Assembly: GCA_020831765.1 (NCBI GenBank)
Contig: JAFIFY010000041.1
Span: 1 to 41,288, forward strand
Source of the DNA: Phycisphaeraceae bacterium
GTDB taxonomy: Bacteria > Planctomycetota > Phycisphaerae > Phycisphaerales > Phycisphaeraceae
Reading direction: 5' to 3'
DNA length: 41,288 nucleotides
Part shown: positions 17,716-26,630 of the stretch, piece by piece
Position numbering within the stretch: position 1 is the stretch's first letter
Layout: every line of letters begins with the position of its first letter
Position numbers and translations under genes: made by a program
Notes under the pieces: generated by a model
Told to the model about the DNA's origin: nothing
The model's database searches: none
The model's input: the letters and a program-made list of their open reading frames with translations, nothing else

Positions 17716-17983
17716 CGGCCACCTCCGTTCGCGATTGCGCGCCATCCGCTTCTGCGTTTTCGGCCTTCGGGTCCACGGCCCGCGCGGCCCGGGCACGGGG
17801 AAGATCGCAACCGCGATAGGCGCCACATGTTCGGCAGATCGCAGTCGGCTGGCAGAAATCGCCCTGATTTCGTCCGCCACGCACCATCGCACCGATCGTG
17901 ATCAGTACCAGGGCTCCGCCCGCCGCCAGGTGCGGCAGCCGGGCCAGGAAGGCACGACGAGTGGTGATCGTTGACCGGTCCAT
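17708..17983 (-). CDS. Small Tat-signal protein with a four-cysteine motif
   Basis: 91 aa. The ATG at 17983 overlaps the upstream stop (TGATGG arrangement), and the stop overlaps the ferredoxin start by 8 nt, so translation is coupled on both sides. The N-terminus has TTRRAFLARL followed by a hydrophobic segment (~17-33), typical of a Tat signal or anchor. After it, C44, C50, C53 and C59 form a compact C-x5-C-x2-C-x5-C pattern. The remaining 32 residues are charged and Ala-rich. The cysteines could bind an iron-sulfur cluster or another metal on the periplasmic side. I do not recognise the family. Conservation of the overlap architecture is the main reason to call it a real gene. Confidence 0.75.
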   Translation of the reverse strand: MDRSTITTRRAFLARLPHLAAGGALVLITIGAMVRGGRNQGDFCQPTAICRTCGAYRGCDLPRARAARAVDPKAENAEADGAQSRTEVADG

Positions 17984-19011
17984 CAGGAAACCTCATCGGG
18001 AGCTTGAAGTATGTGAAGACCGCCGTTACGCGGATGAAGCACGGCGACTCTGTCTTGGCCAAGTCCGGCCACCAACGGGCCGGGGGAAACGCGATTCTGC
18101 TGCTCGGCGATGCCCACTGGCTTGTTGACATCAATGCCCAATGCCGAAGCGTTGATGACCAGCGCAATGGCCTTGCCGTCGGCGTCGTGCAGCTTCACGC
18201 GATGCAGTCCTTTCTCCGCGGTGATGAACCGTCCATCGCTGAGCAGCGCAAAGTGACAGGGATTGCAGCAACCGCTGAAGCCCGTGATCGCAAACCCCGC
18301 TTCTCCCCATGAGCGGATCAGGTCGGCGGTGTGGTTGTAGGCTTCCAGCCTTTGGCGGCCGGTGTGGGCGACCCAAAGCAGGTTGTCCGGTCCGATGGCA
18401 AGGTCGAAATACGGGCTGGGCACATGGAAGCCTTCGAGTTGCCAGACGCGATCGCCACCTCGATAACGGCTGACCGTGCGGTTACCCGCATCAGCGACAA
18501 AGAGATCATCACCCGCCGCCGCAATGCCGGTCAGCCGCGCCCGCTCATTGCCGACCATCCAGCTTTCCAGTCGTCGGCCGGCGGGGTTATGGAGATGCAC
18601 GTGCCGGGTATCAGCGATCAGCACGCTTTGGTCGTCGGTCACGTGCACAGCCAACACACGATGATCGGTGGACCATCGCCGTACGATGTCGCCAACGGGG
18701 TCGAGCACGATCACTTCCTGGTCGTGAGCAACCGCAAGGGTGCCACCAGGCGCGGCGGTCAGCGCCGCAGCGCCGATCAGTCCGGTCTGAACCGACCGGA
18801 TGCTCTGGAAATGGGGCAGGCCGCCATCATCGGCGGCAAGCTGGGTAATGTCGTAGCGGAAGGCCTGAGGAACCTCGCGTGGCGGGCAACTTTCGCTGCG
18901 GTCGCAGCCCGCCTTGATACCGGCGATTGCACCCAACCCCAACAGTGATAGCGTTCGAGTGACCAGCGCGCGACGGGTTAGCCATTGGAAGCTCACTGTG
19001 TCGACTCCCAT
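17983..19011 (-). CDS. Tat-exported NHL-type beta-propeller protein, first gene of the electron-transfer operon
   Basis: 342 aa from the ATG at 19011; the frame continues to an ATG at 19077, which would add 22 residues. Neither start has a clear Shine-Dalgarno. I prefer 19011 because it gives a normal Tat n-region. The signal is LTRRALVTRTLSLLGLGAIAG, ending at AGC (Cys36), a non-canonical lipobox. The mature protein has NHL/SMP-30-like blades (VLAVHVTDDQSVLIAD, ITGIAAAGDDLFVADAGNRTV-like, FDLAIGPDNLLWVAH) and a conspicuous GFSGCCNPCHFALLSDG stretch with three close Cys. That stretch may bind a cofactor or contact the ferredoxin. The product is probably periplasmic and membrane-associated. 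Confidence 0.8.
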   Translation of the reverse strand: MGVDTVSFQWLTRRALVTRTLSLLGLGAIAGIKAGCDRSESCPPREVPQAFRYDITQLAADDGGLPHFQSIRSVQTGLIGAAALTAAPGGTLAVAHDQEVIVLDPVGDIVRRWSTDHRVLAVHVTDDQSVLIADTRHVHLHNPAGRRLESWMVGNERARLTGIAAAGDDLFVADAGNRTVSRYRGGDRVWQLEGFHVPSPYFDLAIGPDNLLWVAHTGRQRLEAYNHTADLIRSWGEAGFAITGFSGCCNPCHFALLSDGRFITAEKGLHRVKLHDADGKAIALVINASALGIDVNKPVGIAEQQNRVSPGPLVAGLGQDRVAVLHPRNGGLHILQAPDEVS

Positions 19012-19062
19012 CAAGCCGCGGCCGCAACCGCGTACCTGTCTTGAGAAAATCGTCACCAGGTG

Positions 19063-19081
19063 ACAATTCATTATCATTCTA
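19063..19081 (-). promoter_or_regulatory. Candidate Fur-type operator upstream of the electron-transfer operon
   Basis: The minus strand reads TAGAATGATAATGAATTGT, matching the 19-bp Fur consensus at about 12 positions, with a further GATAAT just upstream. It lies between the divergent NHL and PEP-CTERM genes and overlaps a candidate promoter for the latter. Iron control would fit an operon encoding many Fe-S centres. AT-rich promoter DNA in a GC-rich genome can mimic such sites, so this is tentative. Confidence 0.3.
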
Positions 19082-19100
19082 TCTTATTATCTGCTATAAT
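19071..19100 (+). promoter_or_regulatory. Candidate sigma70-type promoter for the PEP-CTERM gene
   Basis: A perfect TATAAT at 19095-19100 has TTATCA at 19071-19076 as a possible -35 box, spaced 18 bp. It faces the PEP-CTERM gene starting at 19189 and would give a leader of about 80 nt. Confidence 0.5.
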
Positions 19101-19122
19101 GGTAGTCCAGGCATCGCCGGCT

Positions 19123-19145
19123 GCCGGTTGGGCCGGCTTTGCTTT
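19123..19145 (+). other. Leader hairpin with T-rich tail (possible attenuator)
   Basis: GCCGG-TTGGG-CCGGC is followed by TTTGCTTT. It sits about 16 nt downstream of the expected transcription start and 44 nt before the PEP-CTERM start codon. The position suits a 5' leader structure or weak attenuator. The stem is only 5 bp. Confidence 0.3.
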
Positions 19146-19188
19146 GCCTTAAGTGTTATTCAGGAAGAGATTTAGATTGGAGAGTGCC

Positions 19189-19998
19189 ATGCGAGGAGTA
19201 CGGTTCAAGCCACGATCGCCCGATGCTGTCGCCGCCGGATTCTTGTTTTTCGCCTTCGCCACCGCTTCTTACGCCCAACCCCTCGACCTGCCCAACCATT
19301 CCTTTGAGTTGCCTGATGCCAGCGCTCCGCACTGGGAGGGTTTGCCCGCCGTACCTTGGATCGACGACTGGATGCGGTCCGGGCCCAGCTATGAGGACCC
19401 CGTATTCGACCAGTCCGGCCTGCTCGACACCGGCGTCTTCACTAACCCGCCCGAGGACTCGCCGATGCATCTGGCCGGCGTTGATGGCCAGCAGATGGCC
19501 TTCATCGCTGCGCGGGACCCAGCGAATATTCCGTCCGGTGAGTCGTCGATTGCCATCCATCAGACGCTTGGCCACAACTACCAGCAGGGCAAGCACTATG
19601 TGCTGACCATCGGCGTGGCGCCGGCGAGCGATCTGATGTACCCAAGTGCCCCACGGGCCTACAACCCCAACAATCCCGACCCTGATGCACCACCCGCCGA
19701 GTTGACCTTCCGGCTTTACTATGAGCATGATCAGCAGCGCCTGACCGTGGCCAGTGCCACGGTCCTGAGCACGCAGGTACAGCAGAATGTGATGATCGAC
19801 TTCGAACTGATCTCCACGACGGTCGATGCGTCGGACCCGTGGCTGGGCCAGCCGATCGGTATTGAGATCGCCCCCACACTGGGGCTGAGCGGTTACTGGA
19901 ATCTGGACAACGTGCGCCTAACCCAAGTGCCCGAGCCGGCGACCGCGACGCTTGTCGGCCTGGCCGGCCTGGCACTGCTCCGGCGACGACGGCAATAG
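19189..19998 (+). CDS. PEP-CTERM sorting-domain protein
   Basis: 269 aa from the ATG at 19189, chosen over a GTG at 19153 because GGAGAGTGCC precedes it and the signal peptide then starts at residue 1 (cleavage near ASYAQ, ~29). The C-terminus carries the sorting signal [23 protein letters not shown]-type arrangement: PEP, hydrophobic helix, Arg cluster. These are processed by exosortase at the cell envelope. The body begins with [18 protein letters not shown] and ends with a [11 protein letters not shown] strand, the pattern of a carbohydrate-binding-like jelly roll. It is probably an extracellular or surface protein. No exosortase gene is in the window. The prepilin-like gene follows 49 bp later. 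Confidence 0.88.
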   Translation: MRGVRFKPRSPDAVAAGFLFFAFATASYAQPLDLPNHSFELPDASAPHWEGLPAVPWIDDWMRSGPSYEDPVFDQSGLLDTGVFTNPPEDSPMHLAGVDGQQMAFIAARDPANIPSGESSIAIHQTLGHNYQQGKHYVLTIGVAPASDLMYPSAPRAYNPNNPDPDAPPAELTFRLYYEHDQQRLTVASATVLSTQVQQNVMIDFELISTTVDASDPWLGQPIGIEIAPTLGLSGYWNLDNVRLTQVPEPATATLVGLAGLALLRRRRQ

Positions 19999-20047
19999 TG
20001 TTGCCGGGGTCCGGGGTCCGGAGTCCGGGAGGATGCGAGCAAGGCCC

Positions 20048-20806
20048 ATGCATCATGCACCCCGACAGGCCGGCCTGACATTGATCGAGCTGCTGGTGGT
20101 CGTGGCCATCATCGCTGTCCTGGTCGGGCTGCTCATGCCAGTGGCCGCGCAGGTGCGTGATACGGCACGACGGACGACCTGCATGGCCGGACAGCGCCAG
20201 ATCGGCACGGCCATTCACAATTACGCGCACGACCACCGGGACATCATCCCCTTCGGGCCCATCGCCCCACCCGTCATCATCACCAACCTCTACCTCTTCA
20301 CCGGCCATGTGACCAATCTGATCAGCCTCCAGAGCGGTCAACCGGTTGGCCTGGGACTGTTGATCGATCAGTACCTCGCGGTTCAGCCCCAGGCACTGTT
20401 TTGCCCAGGCAATGATCAGCCGATCATGACCGAACAGGAGATCGCCGCGGTCGCCAATCGCCAGGTGCAGTCGAGCTACTTCTACCGGCATGGTTCAGTC
20501 GTCAGTTTCAGCTACCCCCCGAGTACTGAGCACATCAAGCTTTCGAATCTGGGCATCAATCGCCGGGGTGATCCGGTGCGGGCATTGGTGATGGATGGCA
20601 ACCTGCTGGCACCATCGGCGTTCCACGCCTTCGGTATACGTACGCGAACCAATCACCGTACGCGGGATGTGAACACCCTGTATGCCGATGGCCATGTCAC
20701 GACGCTGGACAATACCGACGGCCCACTGACCGTTGACTTGGCTTCCAGTCCGCACGAGGCGCCGAAGCGCATTCTCGAAGCGCTCGAGTTCGCTGATGGC
20801 CATTGA
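20048..20806 (+). CDS. Type II prepilin-like protein (N-terminal methylation domain)
   Basis: 252 aa from the ATG at 20048; an ATG at 20033 is an alternative directly behind GGGAGG. The signature [14 protein letters not shown] lies at residues ~9-22, with Gly before the cleavage point, Glu at +5 and a long hydrophobic helix. It resembles the planctomycete pseudopilin family, including a late YADGHVTTL segment like the H-x9-DG region. It is processed by prepilin peptidase and exposed on the periplasmic side or assembled into a pseudopilus. It is probably cotranscribed with the PEP-CTERM gene. Confidence 0.88.
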   Translation: MHHAPRQAGLTLIELLVVVAIIAVLVGLLMPVAAQVRDTARRTTCMAGQRQIGTAIHNYAHDHRDIIPFGPIAPPVIITNLYLFTGHVTNLISLQSGQPVGLGLLIDQYLAVQPQALFCPGNDQPIMTEQEIAAVANRQVQSSYFYRHGSVVSFSYPPSTEHIKLSNLGINRRGDPVRALVMDGNLLAPSAFHAFGIRTRTNHRTRDVNTLYADGHVTTLDNTDGPLTVDLASSPHEAPKRILEALEFADGH

Positions 20807-20934
20807 TTCCTGAGCGCTCGCTCGCGGGCCCGAGGGCATTGAGGCGCAAGGAAGGAGTCGGCCGAGAGTGAGCGCGCGTTGGCCGCCCTCCTGTTCGATC
20901 AGCCTGTTGACCCATCGTAAAGCCCCCCCGGGGT

Positions 20935-20955
20935 GCTGCCGACAATTCCGGCAGC
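20935..20955 (+). other. Hairpin between convergent genes
   Basis: GCTGCCG and CGGCAGC surround a 7-nt loop. The hairpin lies between the 3' ends of the prepilin-like gene and the opposing FtsX-like gene. No T-run follows on either strand, so intrinsic termination is uncertain. Confidence 0.3.
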
Positions 20956-21017
20956 GCAACCGGCGATTAATTATTCGTGATCGGCGGCATCGTCCGTGAG
21001 CGTCGGGGGCCGCTTGG

Positions 21018-24000
21018 TCATTCATGTCGAAGCGCATCAAGCAGCGAGCCTCGTGTGGCCCACCATGCGGCCAGGCCGATCCATGCAATCAGGCTTGCCA
21101 GGATGATCGCCAGCACCAGGGACAGGGAAAACCAGGGAACGTCCAGACCGCCGCGCAAGGCCGGGCCCAGGGCCACGAGCGTCGCGGCCATGCCCGCGAC
21201 TAGACCGATGGCCACAAGCCCAAGATGCTCAATCATCACGCCATACATCAGACTGAGACGGCTGAAGCCGACAGCACGCAGCAGACCCAACTCGCCGCGC
21301 CGATCCATGACCTGCCGCAACACCACCACACCCAGACCCAGACTGCCCAGCGCCACCCCCAAGCCACCCAACATCAGGAAAATCGAGACATAAGTGTTCT
21401 CCAACGCCTGGAAACGGGTCATCACTTCGGTGGTTGTTACGATCGACGGGCCGCGATCCGCGTGGGCACGGGCGATGAGCTGCGCCGTGTCGTCCGGATC
21501 GGTTTCCGGCCGGCGGACCAGGAAGCGGCCGTAACCTTCAAGAGAGGGGTAGCGCTCGAGCAATCGCGATTCATCAACAAGCAGCATGCCCTGCAACACG
21601 GAGGATTCGAGCATGGCGACGATCCTGACCTCAAAGGTGCGGCCACGTTCATCGGTGAACGTCAGCCCATCACCCGGAGCCAGTCCCAACGCCCAGACAA
21701 GTGTCGGCTGATCGGCGATCGCCGGAAGCACATCCGGTCCCAGATCGGCATGCAAGAGGTTCCAGGACTGATCCTCGCCACGCAACCCCGGCGCAATCGA
21801 GATGAAGCTGAAGGCCCGCCGGGCTGCCAGTGCGGCTGAGTCCACACCCGCCAACCGCGGCTGGGCCGGCCGGTTGAGGTTATCGCACGATGCTTGCGGT
21901 CCTGAGGTCAGGCGCATGGCAAGCACCTCGCTGCCCGCCCACGCAGCATCGGCCGTGCCATCCGGCCGCTGGTTCAGGCGATGGGCCAGCGGATGCGTAA
22001 GGTTGACCATGAGTTGATAGCCGCCGGTCGGCCCGGCGCCTTCGAGCGGATCGCTCGGTGGCGCTTTACGGTTGGCCCCGATCGCCAGCGTGAGAAACAG
22101 CCCAGTGGCGAGCACGGTGATGACGGTGAGGCTGCGGCCCGCCCGCCTTCCCACCGCGCGCCAGGACAGGCCCGCCCACGTCAGCCGCATGGCCGCGCCG
22201 CTGGCCCCCACGCCGCTGTCCACTGCGCGCTCACTTCCGAGGGCCTCGGCCAGCCGGCTGAGCCACCTTCGGACCAGAAGTAGCGCGGCGATGAGCGTGA
22301 GCGCCCCTGCGCCGATGAAACCGGCGGCCTGCATGTCCGCTGTGGCATCATGACCCCATGCCGCCAACACCAACGCGCCTGCCAGGCAAATCGTGGCCGC
22401 CGGCCATTCATACCAAGCCCGGCGGGAAGAAAGGTCGGCCACATGGGCCCCGGGTGCGCGCAGCAGTTGGGCCGGCTCGGTCCGCATCAGTCGCCATGTG
22501 CTCAACATGATCGCCAGCACCGACGCCAGCCATGCGATCGCCGCTCCGCCCACCATGCTGCCCACCTTGGCATGAAAGTTGATGGGTGTCGAGCCGACCG
22601 CATCGGCCCAGACCGTGCGAAGGGCAAGCAGCATCAGTTGTGCGTAGCCCAGCGCTGCGGCGATGCCCAGCAGCGATCCCAACAGCGCCAGCACAGCGCC
22701 TTCGGCAACAAGCAGTCGGCGCACCTGCCTGCCGGTAAAACCCAAGGCCACGAGCAGCCCAACCTGCCAGCCTCGCTGCTCGACACCAAAGACGAATAGC
22801 ATGGCGGTGAGCATGACCGCGGCGCCGATGAGGAACAGGCTCAGACCGGTGAACAGGCCGCCAAAGTATCGCGCTGGGCCCTGGCCGGCTGCGGCCAGCG
22901 CTTGCCGGCGCACCGGCTGGAACATCCAGCCAAACTGCGCCGGATCGAGTTGAGCACCGATGGCCCGGCTCGCATCATCCACCGATGCGAATCGCGAGGC
23001 ATCAAACCGGATCGCCGTGCAGTCGCCAAAGCGATTGCCCCACAGATCACGGGCGACATCAATCGCGATGAACGCGCGCGGCGTGCCGCGATACAGCCGC
23101 CAGTATTTTTCATCACGTGGCCGGATCCGACCCAGGTCGATCGAAACACCCGGGTTCCAGTCGGCATGGTGCTCCGCATCAGCAATGCCGGCAAAAGGAG
23201 GCATCAGCTCCCGGTCCACAAAACGACCGCCCATCGGCACGATGCGGCCAATGCGAAAGCTCGCGCTGCGCTCCGCCAGACGGCTGTCGGCCGATTCAAT
23301 GTAATAACGCATCGTCAGCTCATCCCCAACCGTCGCGGCGAGATCCTGTTCATCCGCCGCCCAGTCGTTGAGCCAGATCGTGTGGCTCTTGATGCCTCCT
23401 TCGAGCTCGCTCCCAATGCCTTGGTCGAAAGACGCGAACCACTCATCCGGCATGCCGGCGACGATGGCGTAAGGTACTCGTCGATCACCGACCATCAATT
23501 CATTGGCCAGATAGCCGAGGATGGGTTGGCCATCCAGCGGCCGCTCCACGGCGTATCGGACGTGATCGGGCAGGAATACGTGACGGCTCTGGAGCTGATA
23601 GCCGCGCCCGTCGCCGAGGTCAGTCACCGAGAGGCCGATATCTTCGATCCGCCACCGAGCGGCGAGCGCCCGGTTGAACTGCGCGCCGTCCAACTCACCG
23701 CTCGAGGCGCGTTCACCGCCGACCAGCAGCAGGTTGGCGCGGCCGTGCTGATCCATGGCCCCTGCCAAAGCCGGGAGGGCGACAAAGGCATTGGCCACCG
23801 GTTGCCCGCTCGCCTCAAGATCGAAGCGACCAAGGTTGTCATCGTCGACGATCATCGCCACTCGCACACGCATCGATCCACGCCGATCCTCCAAGTCACC
23901 GAGGACGGCATCGGCGGGCAGCGTCGCGGGCTTGTCAAAGCGCACTACCAGCACATCACCGACCGCGGCGCCAAGCCGCTCGGCCGAGTACCGATTCAAC

Positions 24001-24407
24001 GCCACCTCATCGGATCGCAGCTCAATCGCCGCGCGGCCGAGTTGCCAGAATCGCTCATCAACGCCGAGCAGTCGCACCGCGACGGACGGGGCCGTGCCGG
24101 CCGGGTCGGCGGCGGTGCCATGGGTCATGATGGCTGGGGCGATCCAGCCCCCATTCAGGTCGTCGCCCAACTGGTCCATCAATTCTTCGGCCAGCGCCTG
24201 GCGGAAGTAGCGGTCGCCGGTCAGCAGCGCTTCGGTGGTTTGACCGAGCCGTTGCAGGGCGATGGCGCGCAGGCTCTGGCGTAATGAGTCGCCAAGGCTA
24301 AGCGCCCCCACCAGGACCGCGGTGGCGATCATCACACCAAGCACCACGCCGAGGTGAGTGCGGCGATCGTGCCAGAGTGTTGCGCGGATCAGTGACCAGC
24401 GATTCAA
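21018..24407 (-). CDS. FtsX/MacB-family ABC transporter permease, double-length
   Basis: 1129 aa. The N-terminal transmembrane segment (LGVVLGVMIATAVLVGALSL, ~19-38) is followed by a ~450-residue periplasmic region. Next comes an FtsX core (~515-670), then hydrophobic segments around 690-760 and another near 800. A second periplasmic part and a second FtsX core (~1000-1120, ending LLDALRHE) complete the protein. The two-core layout resembles the DevC/LolC-like long permeases that move lipids, lipoproteins or peptides with mechanotransmission instead of substrate channels. The start ATG overlaps the stop of the ATPase gene (ATGA), so the two are translationally coupled and form one transporter. 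The substrate cannot be read from the sequence. Confidence 0.9.
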   Translation of the reverse strand: MNRWSLIRATLWHDRRTHLGVVLGVMIATAVLVGALSLGDSLRQSLRAIALQRLGQTTEALLTGDRYFRQALAEELMDQLGDDLNGGWIAPAIMTHGTAADPAGTAPSVAVRLLGVDERFWQLGRAAIELRSDEVALNRYSAERLGAAVGDVLVVRFDKPATLPADAVLGDLEDRRGSMRVRVAMIVDDDNLGRFDLEASGQPVANAFVALPALAGAMDQHGRANLLLVGGERASSGELDGAQFNRALAARWRIEDIGLSVTDLGDGRGYQLQSRHVFLPDHVRYAVERPLDGQPILGYLANELMVGDRRVPYAIVAGMPDEWFASFDQGIGSELEGGIKSHTIWLNDWAADEQDLAATVGDELTMRYYIESADSRLAERSASFRIGRIVPMGGRFVDRELMPPFAGIADAEHHADWNPGVSIDLGRIRPRDEKYWRLYRGTPRAFIAIDVARDLWGNRFGDCTAIRFDASRFASVDDASRAIGAQLDPAQFGWMFQPVRRQALAAAGQGPARYFGGLFTGLSLFLIGAAVMLTAMLFVFGVEQRGWQVGLLVALGFTGRQVRRLLVAEGAVLALLGSLLGIAAALGYAQLMLLALRTVWADAVGSTPINFHAKVGSMVGGAAIAWLASVLAIMLSTWRLMRTEPAQLLRAPGAHVADLSSRRAWYEWPAATICLAGALVLAAWGHDATADMQAAGFIGAGALTLIAALLLVRRWLSRLAEALGSERAVDSGVGASGAAMRLTWAGLSWRAVGRRAGRSLTVITVLATGLFLTLAIGANRKAPPSDPLEGAGPTGGYQLMVNLTHPLAHRLNQRPDGTADAAWAGSEVLAMRLTSGPQASCDNLNRPAQPRLAGVDSAALAARRAFSFISIAPGLRGEDQSWNLLHADLGPDVLPAIADQPTLVWALGLAPGDGLTFTDERGRTFEVRIVAMLESSVLQGMLLVDESRLLERYPSLEGYGRFLVRRPETDPDDTAQLIARAHADRGPSIVTTTEVMTRFQALENTYVSIFLMLGGLGVALGSLGLGVVVLRQVMDRRGELGLLRAVGFSRLSLMYGVMIEHLGLVAIGLVAGMAATLVALGPALRGGLDVPWFSLSLVLAIILASLIAWIGLAAWWATRGSLLDALRHE

Positions 24408-25090
24408 GGTCCACCCCGCCAGGGATGCAACCGCCCATCACGAAGCTCGCGCACCTCGCCCAGTCGTAATGCCAGTTCGACCGAGTGCGTCACCATAATC
24501 AGCGCGCACTGCTCCTGCTTATTGAGTTTGACCATCAGTTCGACCAGCCTGGATGCATTGGCGTGATCCAGCGATCCGGTCGGCTCATCCGCCAGCAGCA
24601 CCGCAGGCTGGTTGATCATTGCCCGGATGACGGCCACGCGCTGACATTCGCCGCCGGAAAGCTGACCTGGCCGATGATGACGGCGATCGGCCAGACCCAT
24701 ATCATCGAGCAGTTGCTCAGCGCGGGCCAGATCGGCCGACGAGGCCCCACGCACCAATGTGGGCACCAATACGTTCTCCAGCACCGTACATTGTGGTAAC
24801 AGGTGATGAGCCTGAAAAACAAAGCCGATCCGCTCATTGCGCAGCTTGGCCCGTTGACGATCATCAAGACCCGCCACATCACGACCATCGATCATCACCC
24901 GCCCCGCACTGGCCTGATCCAGCGCGCCCATGAGGTTGAGCAATGTGCTCTTACCACAGCCGGAAGGGCCGATGATCGCCAGAGCATCGCCGCACAGAAT
25001 GCGCAGGCTGATGCTGTCGAGCACGGTGATCGAAGCGCCGGCCGTCGTCGCATAGTACCTACCCACATTGTCCAGTTCGATGACGGTCAT
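24404..25090 (-). CDS. ABC transporter ATP-binding protein (MacB/LolD type)
   Basis: 228 aa from the ATG at 25090. It is complete, with Walker A GPSGCGKST (41-49), Q-loop Gln93, signature LSGGE (144-148), Walker B VLLADE (164-169), D-loop SLD and switch His202. The size and the family motif LADEPTGSLD are typical of MacB/LolD/FtsE ATPases that pair with FtsX-like permeases. It overlaps the permease start by 4 nt. No strong ribosome-binding site is visible, and a longer frame continues upstream into the neighbouring intergenic DNA, so the start is the probable rather than the proven one. Confidence 0.93.
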   Translation of the reverse strand: MTVIELDNVGRYYATTAGASITVLDSISLRILCGDALAIIGPSGCGKSTLLNLMGALDQASAGRVMIDGRDVAGLDDRQRAKLRNERIGFVFQAHHLLPQCTVLENVLVPTLVRGASSADLARAEQLLDDMGLADRRHHRPGQLSGGECQRVAVIRAMINQPAVLLADEPTGSLDHANASRLVELMVKLNKQEQCALIMVTHSVELALRLGEVRELRDGRLHPWRGGP

Positions 25091-25223
25091 GATAAAAGCC
25101 GGGCACGGACTTGGCAGCGAAGCACGAGCCCGGAAACAACAGGCAAGGTCGCCGGATCCCACCTGGGAATGCCGGGTCGCGTTGATGGATCGATTCGCGT
25201 TTTCGGACCACTGTGGATCAACA

Positions 25224-26570
25224 TCAGCCCTCCTCACGGTGCGGGGAAAGTGTCGCGGCCACGCCGCGCAGGATACGGGCGAAATCCCGGGCCATGTGGC
25301 GATCCGTGAACCGGTCATCCACAGCCTGGCGCCCCCGAAGACCCCGCAGCCGAGCCTGCTCGGGATCAGCCAGGGCCTCGTCCAGGCAATCGACCAACTC
25401 GGCGGGCTGCTGGGGATCGTAAAGCCAGCCGCCGCCGATCGAGTGTAGCTCCGGCAAAGCGCCGATCCGCGGGAAGACCACCGGTATACCCCGGCTCCAT
25501 GCTTCAATCACATAAAGACCGAAGGCTTCGGGAACCGTCACCGGCACACACAACGCGGTGAGCTGCCCCAGCATTCGCTGCTTGTCGGCGTGATTGAGGT
25601 TAGGCCGCCATTCAACGGTGTGACCCAGGCCAGATGCATCAAGTCTGGCCCGCTGCTCGTTCACGAAGCCCCGATCCGACCGCGTCATCGCGCCGGCGAT
25701 AATCAGCTTTGCCGGGGAACGGTCTTGCCGGCCAGCCAAGGCAATCCAAGCATCGATCAGTAAATCGAGCCCCTTGCATGGATGCATCCGTGCCAGATAA
25801 CCCATGGTGGGCGTCATCGCGCCGGGTAAACCATCCATGCTTTCATCTGACGGCATGATGCCGTTGTAAACCGTTTCGATCAACGATGGCGAACATCGCA
25901 ATCGTTGAGCCATGTGCGCGGCATACCAATGGCTGGGCGCGACCAGTTTCGCGGCTTGCGGAACCCGGCTGGCGATGGCCTCCCACGTCTGCTCTCGCCA
26001 GGGCTGCGGCAATTCATCAATGAACGCATCCTCGCCCTGTAACGAACACACGATCGGCCGATTCAGCCGGCGGCCGATCTCGATGCCGATACCGATGAGC
26101 ATGCTGTTGCCAAGACACAGAACCTCCGGCGAGCCATCACGCTCGATGAAACGGGTAAGTCGCTGGATTTCATGACCATGCGTTCGCGTGGCGTGTTCGA
26201 TCATGGATACGCTGAGCCGTCCCACATCATTCGCACGAGTCATGTGGCTGAATCTCGCTGTCCAGCGCAGTAAGGCCGGCGAGTCGAGCGCCCGGCGCAG
26301 TGGACCGGGCAGGTGCGGTGACCAACGCGTGGTGGCATCCAGAAAGGTGTTGATGCCACCGAAGAAAATCGGTGCCTTGCCCGCTTGATCGCCACCGTCA
26401 CCATCACCTCCCATCGAATCGTGCGACTGCTCGACCATCCAGGGCAGGTAAAGCGGTATGGCGACGGCCTGACAGCCCTCATTGCGCAGTGCCCGCATCA
26501 GCGTATGATCGCGCAGGCAACTCCCGCAGTAGAAGTCACCCGTGCCGGGAATCAGGAACATTGCCTTCAT
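25224..26570 (-). CDS. Glycosyltransferase, GT-B fold (GT4-like)
   Basis: 448 aa from the ATG at 26570; GGAG lies 8 nt upstream. The N-terminal Rossmann-like half begins MFLIPGTGDFYCGSCLRDH. The C-terminal half has the retaining GT motif EAFGLYVIE (E-x7-E) at about 347-355 and typical GT4 segments (VYNGIMPSDE, GYLARMHPCKGLDLLIDAW). Such enzymes transfer sugars from nucleotide donors to lipid, glycan or small acceptors in the cytoplasm or at the inner membrane. The donor and acceptor cannot be assigned. It lies 133 bp upstream of the ABC exporter on the same strand, so the two might share a transcript. Confidence 0.88.
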   Translation of the reverse strand: MKAMFLIPGTGDFYCGSCLRDHTLMRALRNEGCQAVAIPLYLPWMVEQSHDSMGGDGDGGDQAGKAPIFFGGINTFLDATTRWSPHLPGPLRRALDSPALLRWTARFSHMTRANDVGRLSVSMIEHATRTHGHEIQRLTRFIERDGSPEVLCLGNSMLIGIGIEIGRRLNRPIVCSLQGEDAFIDELPQPWREQTWEAIASRVPQAAKLVAPSHWYAAHMAQRLRCSPSLIETVYNGIMPSDESMDGLPGAMTPTMGYLARMHPCKGLDLLIDAWIALAGRQDRSPAKLIIAGAMTRSDRGFVNEQRARLDASGLGHTVEWRPNLNHADKQRMLGQLTALCVPVTVPEAFGLYVIEAWSRGIPVVFPRIGALPELHSIGGGWLYDPQQPAELVDCLDEALADPEQARLRGLRGRQAVDDRFTDRHMARDFARILRGVAATLSPHREEG

Positions 26571-26630
26571 GCAAGGGCTCCAGACTGGCGGGCGTCTCCG
26601 ATGGCATGGCCCGATCGCGTCGTTCTCTGA

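Noticed and set aside
19119-19145. Sigma54-type promoter before the PEP-CTERM gene
   Set aside because: GG and GC elements occur in TTGGGCCGGCTTTGC, but the spacing is one base short of the -24/-12 consensus.
20001-20030. Short GGGGTCCG-type repeats between the PEP-CTERM and prepilin-like genes
   Set aside because: There are only about three imperfect 8-bp copies. Too short to distinguish from GC-rich composition.
22902-24284. 460-codon plus-strand frame inside the FtsX-like permease gene
   Set aside because: It is a GC-rich antisense shadow with no domain and no start signal. The minus strand encodes a clear permease coupled to its ATPase.
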